Source: Candidatus Neomicrothrix sp. UBA2974 (GTDB taxonomy: Bacteria; Actinomycetota; Acidimicrobiia; Acidimicrobiales; MedAcidi-G1). Taken from it: a stretch of DNA of 64,000 nt. The stretch is taken from positions 168,809-232,808 of the forward strand of contig DEAU01000039.1 in assembly GCA_002348705.1 (NCBI GenBank). The letters are read 5' to 3'. Under the pieces are notes generated by a model that was not told where the DNA came from, did not search any database, and saw only the letters and a list, made by a program, of their open reading frames with translations. Below are positions 59,059 through 64,000 of the stretch, piece by piece (the first letter of the stretch is position 1; every line of letters begins with the position of its first letter). The position numbers and the translations under genes are program-made.

Positions 59059-60570
59059 ATGGCCGTTCCCAAGACGCTCGGGATCGAAACCGAGTTCGGC
59101 ATTGTCCACCGCGGGGTTGACGAACCGAATCCGATCAGCGCTTCATCCTTACTTATAAACGCCTATCTGGGACGCCGAGCCGAACCAGGTGTCGGGCCCG
59201 GGGCTCCGCGTGTTGGCTGGGATTTCATCGACGAGACGCCATCGATTGACGTTCGCGGGTTCACACCTCTTGACGCCATGGCGCCGGAGATCGAAACGCA
59301 TCTGGTGAATGCCGTTCTGACCAACGGCGCTCGGTACTACGTCGACCATGCACACCCGGAGCTAAGTACACCTGAGTGTGCGGATCCGATGACCCTGGTG
59401 TTGCAGGACCGTGCCGCCGAGCACATCCTCGTGGAGTCCATGGAGGCCGCGAATGAAGTCCTCCCCGAGGGACAGGAACTGATCGTCTACAAGAACAATT
59501 CTGACGGAAAGGGCAACAGCTACGGCTGCCACGAGAACTACCTCATGGATCGTGCTACTCCGTTCGGACGGATCGTCCAGCATGCAACGACACATTTTGT
59601 GACCCGACAAATCTTTACGGGAGCAGGGAAGGTGGGCTGCGAACTTCCGTTCAAAAACCGTTTTGACGTTCCCTTTCAGATTTCCCAACGGGCGGACTTC
59701 TTTGAGGAGGAGGTCGGCCTAGAGACCACTCTGAAGCGACCCATTATCAATACCAGGGACGAGCCCCATGCGGACCCGATCCGTTACCGACGCCTGCATG
59801 TCATAGTCGGAGACGCCAACATGTGCGAGGTGGCAACCTTTCTAAAGATCGGGACGACTGCGTTAGTGCTCGCCATGGTCGAGGAGGATTGTTTGGATCC
59901 ATCGCTCGCCGTTCGGGATCCTGTCAGGGCCATGCAAGCTGTTAGTCGGGACACCAGTCTTGCTGGGACGATGGAGTTGGCTGACGGCCGAAGAGCCACT
60001 GCGATCGAAGTTCAGTGGGAACTTCTGGAATCTGCTCGGAAGTACCTCTCTGAATACGGCCATGAGATGGTCGGGGGACCGGTCGCCGGCCAGGTTGCGG
60101 ACAGATGGGAGTCGGTTCTGACTGACCTCGAGGCCGACCCGGATTCACTCGCCGGCCAGGTGGACTGGATCACGAAACGGCGTCTAATTGACGGATTTCG
60201 GGACCGACACGCACTCCAAAGCGACGACCTGCGGCTAGCTGCGCTGGACCTGCAGTATCACGACCTCAGACCCGGCCGCTCGCTCTTTGCCCGATTGGGA
60301 GCTGAAACACTGGTCGATGCCGACGAAGTGCGGCGAGCAACTGAGGAACCACCAACAGACACTCGGGCGTATTTCCGTGGCCGCTGTCTCTCTCTCTGGC
60401 CGGAACGAATTGTGGCTGCAAACTGGGACTCGATGGTCTTTGATGTAGAGGGCGAGGCCTTGAGGAGAGTGCCGATGATGGATCCACGCCGTGGTACCAA
60501 GGATCACGTGGCTACGCTCCTCGAAACCTGCGACACAGTCGATGAGTTGATCGACCGGCTGTCGTCCTAG
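59059..60570 (+). CDS. dop: Deamidase/depupylase Dop
   Basis: The protein has 503 residues in the carboxylate-amine/glutamine synthetase-like fold. ETEFGIVHRG near residue 10 binds nucleotide; GPGAPRVGWDFIDETPSIDVRGF is the Dop loop, absent in PafA; VDHAHPELSTPECADP holds the catalytic Asp. YKNNSDGKGNSYGCHENYL is shared with PafA. In organisms whose Pup ends in Glu, as here, Dop is needed only for removing Pup from substrates. It lies 19 bp after arc. Confidence 0.92.
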   Translation: MAVPKTLGIETEFGIVHRGVDEPNPISASSLLINAYLGRRAEPGVGPGAPRVGWDFIDETPSIDVRGFTPLDAMAPEIETHLVNAVLTNGARYYVDHAHPELSTPECADPMTLVLQDRAAEHILVESMEAANEVLPEGQELIVYKNNSDGKGNSYGCHENYLMDRATPFGRIVQHATTHFVTRQIFTGAGKVGCELPFKNRFDVPFQISQRADFFEEEVGLETTLKRPIINTRDEPHADPIRYRRLHVIVGDANMCEVATFLKIGTTALVLAMVEEDCLDPSLAVRDPVRAMQAVSRDTSLAGTMELADGRRATAIEVQWELLESARKYLSEYGHEMVGGPVAGQVADRWESVLTDLEADPDSLAGQVDWITKRRLIDGFRDRHALQSDDLRLAALDLQYHDLRPGRSLFARLGAETLVDADEVRRATEEPPTDTRAYFRGRCLSLWPERIVAANWDSMVFDVEGEALRRVPMMDPRRGTKDHVATLLETCDTVDELIDRLSS

Positions 60571-60632
60571 CAGGGTCGATTTCGGTCGGAAAAGAACGGA
60601 TGCCCGAGTTGGGCCGAGAGTTGGGGTAAGAC

Positions 60633-60845
60633 ATGGCTGAACGGGAAAGACGCCAGCGAGATACTGATATAGGGACTGGCTCAGACGATGAGGTGGTAGC
60701 CGATGTGGCGACCTCATCGCGTGCCGCTGAGCACGGCGAGCGGCTGAAGCACGAACTTGACGACCTGCTTGATGAAATCGATGAGGTGCTGGAGACCAAT
60801 GCTGAAGAATTCGTCAAGAGTTACATTCAAAAAGGCGGGGAGTAA
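60633..60845 (+). CDS. pup: Prokaryotic ubiquitin-like protein Pup
   Basis: The protein has 70 residues and is mostly disordered and acidic. A helix-forming region (about 36-60) binds the ATPase coiled coil, and the C-terminus is YIQKGGE. The final Glu is already the form that PafA ligates, so deamidation is not required, unlike mycobacterial Pup that ends in Gln. Its place between dop and prcB is canonical. Confidence 0.95.
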   Translation: MAERERRQRDTDIGTGSDDEVVADVATSSRAAEHGERLKHELDDLLDEIDEVLETNAEEFVKSYIQKGGE

Positions 60846-60851
60846 GAGGCC

Positions 60852-61652
60852 ATGGGACTCCCACTCTTTCTGCCGAACGACGACCCGGGACCTAGCTTTC
60901 TTGGACTTTTGGAACGCTCCGGTAAAGGCCTAGTAGACCCTACGGATTGGCCTCCTTCGGGGTCCGGGTTGACGCCCCATGGCACGACCGTCGTTGCGGT
61001 GCGGCATCGCGACGGTGTGGTCATGGCCGGGGACCGGCGGGCTACCTCTGGAAACCTGATAAGTCACCGGAGCATTGAAAAGGTCTTTCCGGCCGATCAC
61101 CACTCGGGCGTGGCCATAAGTGGCTCGGCGGGCGTGGCCATGGAGATGGTTCGCCTGTTCCAGCTCCAATTGGAGCATTACGAGAAGGTCGAGGGCAAGG
61201 CACTTAGTCTCGACGGCAAGGCCAATCAGCTCAGCCAGATGCTCCGCAGCCACCTGCCGATGGCAATGCAGGGCCTTGTGGTGATTCCTCTGTTCGCCGG
61301 TTATGACCACAGACAGGGATTAGGTCGGCTGTTCCAGTTTGACGCGACTGGCGGCAGGTACGAGGAGCGTGATCACGCTGCTACCGGCTCAGGGAGTCTC
61401 CATGCCTCGACAGTAATCAAGCTTCGATATAAGGACCACATGTCCGAAGATCAGGCTGTCGACGTCGTGGTTGAAGCCCTGTTTCAGGCGGCCGACGAAG
61501 ACAGTGCCACCGGTGGCCCAGACCTCATTCGGGGCATCTACCCGGTGGTTGCCAGCATCACTGCGAGTGGATTCGAGCGGCTTGCGGACGGCAGAGTTGC
61601 CGACTCGACGACGGCGCTGGTGGAATCACTTACAGGTGGGGGTTCTGACTGA
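60852..61652 (+). CDS. prcB: 20S proteasome beta subunit
   Basis: The protein has 266 residues. A propeptide of 44 residues precedes the autoprocessing site HG/TTVVAV, giving Thr45 as the catalytic N-terminal nucleophile; MAGDRRATSGNLI supplies the conserved Asp and Arg, and Lys lies in IEKVFPAD. It starts 6 bp after pup and shares one base with the prcA start. Mature size is close to 222 residues, as usual. Confidence 0.95.
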   Translation: MGLPLFLPNDDPGPSFLGLLERSGKGLVDPTDWPPSGSGLTPHGTTVVAVRHRDGVVMAGDRRATSGNLISHRSIEKVFPADHHSGVAISGSAGVAMEMVRLFQLQLEHYEKVEGKALSLDGKANQLSQMLRSHLPMAMQGLVVIPLFAGYDHRQGLGRLFQFDATGGRYEERDHAATGSGSLHASTVIKLRYKDHMSEDQAVDVVVEALFQAADEDSATGGPDLIRGIYPVVASITASGFERLADGRVADSTTALVESLTGGGSD

Positions 61653-62329
61653 TGGGCATGCCAATGTACGTGTCGCCCGAGCAGTTGATGAAGGACAGAG
61701 CTGATTTCGCGCGTAAAGGAATTGCGCGAGGTCGGGCAGCTGTCGGGGCGACCTACTCAGACGGGGTGCTCTTTGTGGCCGAGAATCCCTCCAACACGCT
61801 TCGCAAGGTCAGCGAGATCTATGACCAAATAGGGTTTGTCGGAGTTGGCCGCTACAACGAGTTCGATGGTCTCCGTAAGGGCGGCGTGAGACACGCGGAC
61901 CTAAAGGGCTACACGTACAGCCGAGAGGACGTAGACGCTCGGTCGTTGGCCAACCTATACGCGGAGTACTTGGGTCAGCATTTCACCCACGAACAAAAAC
62001 CTATGGAGATCGAGTTGCTCGTAGGGGAGATGGGTGAAGACCCCGAAGGCGACCAACTCTTTCACCTTCTCTATGACGGCACGGTTATGGATATGTCAAC
62101 CTTTGCCGTCATCGGCGGCGAAGCTGACGCCATCCGCGCTCGGATGGAGGCTGCGTGGGATCGGACAGCCCCCTTGGCTTCTGCTGTGGGGCACGCTGTG
62201 AGCGCCCTGGCCGGTCCAGAGCGGTCTCTTGTGTCCGATGATCTTGAGGTTGCAGTTCTCGCACGCTCCAATGGCCGACGCGCCTTCCGACGGATCGAGG
62301 GCAACGGGCTCGACGACCTTTTGTCGTGA
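61652..62329 (+). CDS. prcA: 20S proteasome alpha subunit
   Basis: The protein has 225 residues. The N-terminal gating tail and H0 helix (SPEQLMKDRADFARKGIARGRA) match actinobacterial alpha subunits. VGATYSDGVLFVAENPS, DQIGFVGVGRYNEFDGLRKGGVRHAD and a non-catalytic start confirm the alpha type. TGATG links it to prcB. Alpha rings cap the beta rings and receive the ATPase tail. Confidence 0.94.
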   Translation: MGMPMYVSPEQLMKDRADFARKGIARGRAAVGATYSDGVLFVAENPSNTLRKVSEIYDQIGFVGVGRYNEFDGLRKGGVRHADLKGYTYSREDVDARSLANLYAEYLGQHFTHEQKPMEIELLVGEMGEDPEGDQLFHLLYDGTVMDMSTFAVIGGEADAIRARMEAAWDRTAPLASAVGHAVSALAGPERSLVSDDLEVAVLARSNGRRAFRRIEGNGLDDLLS

Positions 62330-62358
62330 CAATCAGAGGACGCTGATAGGAGCCTCCG

Positions 62359-63720
62359 GTGCAGCGGCGAATCTACGGAATCGAGAATGAATACGGCATT
62401 ACCTGCACAGTTGACGGCACAAGGCGACTCAGCCCAGATGAGGTAGCTCGCTATCTGTTCCGCAAGGTCGTGCATTGGGGTCGGAGTTCGAATGTCTTTC
62501 TCGGGAACGGGGCTCGTCTCTACCTAGACGTTGGATCTCATCCCGAATACGCCACGCCAGAGTGCGACACTGTTCAAGCAGTCGTAGCCCACGACAAAGC
62601 AGGCGAACGAAATCTTGAAGAACTTGTGGGTTTAGCCGAGCGATATCTCCGGGAAGAGGGGATTGATGGCGACGTCTACTTGTTCAAAAACAACACCGAC
62701 TCTGCGAATAACTCCTATGGCTGCCATGAGAACTACCTGACCACGCGCCGTGACGACTCGTCGGAATATGAAGAGGTGCTCATCCCGTTTCTAGTAACCC
62801 GACAGATCTGGGCTGGTGCCGGAAAGATCTATGAAAGCGCACGCGGTGGGGCTGGTTTCAGCATCAGTCAGCGGGCGGCCCATATCTGGGAGGGCGTATC
62901 GAGCGCAACCACCCGATCGCGGCCCATTATCAACTCACGCGATGAGCCCCATGCTGACGCCGAGAAATATCGACGCCTCCATGTGATCGTAGGTGATTCG
63001 AATATGAGCGAGTATGCGACATTCCTAAAAGTGGGCTCTTGTGGCTTCCTTCTGCGGATGCTTGAGGAACCCAACGTGATCTTTCGGGATATGACATTGG
63101 AGAACCCGATTCGTGCGATTCGGGAGATCAGTAACGATCTGACGTGTCGCCAGTTAGTGAAGCTGGCGAGTGGTCGTGAGGTCAGCCCGTTGGACGTCCA
63201 AAGAGAGTTCCTCGACCGCGCCCTCCGGTTCGCCGAACGGCGTGATGTCAATGACGAGGAGGCACAGGTGTTGGCGATGTGGCAGCACTGTCTTGAGGGC
63301 ATCGAACGCGACCCGCTGAGCCTCAACCGAGAGTGTGATTGGGTGGCCAAATATCATCTGGTCGAGGGGTACAGGTCTCGACATGGTCTAGGACTGTCCG
63401 ATCCCAGGGTGCTTCTACTCGATCTTCAGTACCACGATGTCGACCGCCAGCGAGGCCTGTTCTACCGGATGCAGGATCGCGGCTTGATGGAGCAGGTGGT
63501 TACAGAAGCTGAGGTTGAAGAGGCCAAATCTCGGCCTCCGTCAACTACCCGGGCGCGTCTCCGCGGTGAGTTCATCCGTCGGGCCAAGGAGAAGAATCGG
63601 GACTACACGGTCGATTGGGTGCATCTGAAATTGAACGATCAAGCCCAGCGAACGGTGCTCTGTAAGGATCCCTTTAGATCTGACGACGAGCGTGTCGACA
63701 AGCTCATCGAATCACTCTGA
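62359..63720 (+). CDS. pafA: Pup-protein ligase PafA
   Basis: The protein has 453 residues. RRIYGIENEYGITC near residue 3 and LYLDVGSHPEYATPEC (catalytic Asp near 57) match PafA; the Dop loop is absent. FKNNTDSANNSYGCHENYL is the shared nucleotide-site segment, and the C-terminal domain binds Pup. It joins the Pup C-terminal Glu to substrate lysines using ATP. The start is GTG 62359. Confidence 0.95.
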   Translation: MQRRIYGIENEYGITCTVDGTRRLSPDEVARYLFRKVVHWGRSSNVFLGNGARLYLDVGSHPEYATPECDTVQAVVAHDKAGERNLEELVGLAERYLREEGIDGDVYLFKNNTDSANNSYGCHENYLTTRRDDSSEYEEVLIPFLVTRQIWAGAGKIYESARGGAGFSISQRAAHIWEGVSSATTRSRPIINSRDEPHADAEKYRRLHVIVGDSNMSEYATFLKVGSCGFLLRMLEEPNVIFRDMTLENPIRAIREISNDLTCRQLVKLASGREVSPLDVQREFLDRALRFAERRDVNDEEAQVLAMWQHCLEGIERDPLSLNRECDWVAKYHLVEGYRSRHGLGLSDPRVLLLDLQYHDVDRQRGLFYRMQDRGLMEQVVTEAEVEEAKSRPPSTTRARLRGEFIRRAKEKNRDYTVDWVHLKLNDQAQRTVLCKDPFRSDDERVDKLIESL

Positions 63721-63772
63721 GGGCCGGACGTCGCTCTTACGGACAAACCGGTGGTGACATAGGCTCGGTCTT

Positions 63773-64000
63773 GTGGCGGACCTCTCGAAGTTGGAACGTC
63801 TATTGGACCTGATGGCAGTCCTGATGAATGCCAGGTTTCCACTGACTTTCGATCAGATCAAAGAGGAGCTTCCTGAAGCTGCGTACCGCCTGGACAGGCC
63901 GGACTTGGCCAGGTTCAAATTCATACGGGACAAAAAGGACCTGGAAGCTGTCGGAGTGGTCATCGAGGATGGGATGGACCCTGATAGGCAGGTCTGGGGG
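63773..64000 (+). CDS. pafB: PafB-like WYL regulator, N-terminal fragment
   Basis: The first 76 codons, from GTG 63773, run off the window. LSKLERLLDLMAVLMNARFPLTFDQIKEELPEAAYRLDRPDLARFKFIRDKKDLEAVGVVIE is a winged-helix N-terminus typical of PafB, a WYL-domain activator of DNA-damage genes that commonly follows pafA. The WYL domain is outside the window. Confidence 0.85.
   Translation, partial: MADLSKLERLLDLMAVLMNARFPLTFDQIKEELPEAAYRLDRPDLARFKFIRDKKDLEAVGVVIEDGMDPDRQVWG

Noticed and set aside
1..64000. CRISPR arrays, insertion sequences, prophage or integration sites
   Set aside because: No regularly spaced repeats, transposase, integrase or phage structural genes were seen, and gene content and style look uniform.

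Overview
The window looks like a chromosomal segment of an actinobacterium, most probably class Acidimicrobiia and perhaps a free-living marine lineage. The evidence is a complete Pup-proteasome locus (arc, dop, pup, prcB, prcA, pafA, start of pafB), a mycothione reductase (hence mycothiol), a fused FbiC for coenzyme F420, actinobacterial families such as DUF3151 and a DUF3073-like protein, moderately high GC, short intergenic gaps, many ATGA/GTGA/TGATG overlaps and frequent GTG starts. No rRNA, tRNA, insertion sequence, prophage or CRISPR array was seen. All family calls are from reading the proteins; no database search was run.

Region 1 (1-3324): end of a DUF151 bifunctional nuclease gene, a MerR regulator with a tandem repeat and a good promoter in front, a small PD-(D/E)XK-like protein, a class II aldolase-like gene and aroC.

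Region 2 (3407-17841): a lipid-catabolic block resembling actinobacterial sterol side-chain and ring C/D degradation. It has a FadD19-type acyl-CoA ligase, an SDR, three acyl-CoA dehydrogenases (two resembling the heteromeric FadE26/FadE27 pair), a DUF35 plus SCP-x-type thiolase pair, an EchA20-like and an EchA19-like crotonase, an LLM flavin oxidoreductase and a second SDR. Mycothione reductase and a nucleotidyltransferase are embedded in it. The two arms diverge from a 293-bp intergenic region that carries a palindrome.

Region 3 (17939-31459): an AlkB-type dioxygenase and a small orphan membrane protein with a strong terminator, followed by an envelope-glycan cluster. The cluster has two SGNH hydrolases, a GT2, DUF2304, a GNAT-like protein, three GT39-like membrane transferases, a PIG-V-like mannosyltransferase, a polysaccharide deacetylase and a UGM-like flavoprotein.

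Region 4 (31460-44356): about 450 bp of non-coding sequence with several nested hairpins whose loops read as GAAA, UUCG and UACG on the minus strand (candidate structured RNA). Housekeeping genes follow: CopD-like, GDPD, flavin reductase, a pyruvate kinase with an altered motif, DUF3151, MobA-like, rhodanese, RNase D, CLC channel, and the glycolate oxidase operon glcDEF.

Region 5 (44399-52170, minus strand): fbiC translationally coupled to an HxlR regulator that has a nested palindrome upstream, then transaldolase, transketolase, a FIST sensor protein and a hypothetical. Region 6 (52265-64000): a PBP4-type DD-peptidase, a LON-N protein, three small overlapping membrane-protein genes, trmI, a trypsin-like lipoprotein, a ferredoxin and the Pup-proteasome locus.
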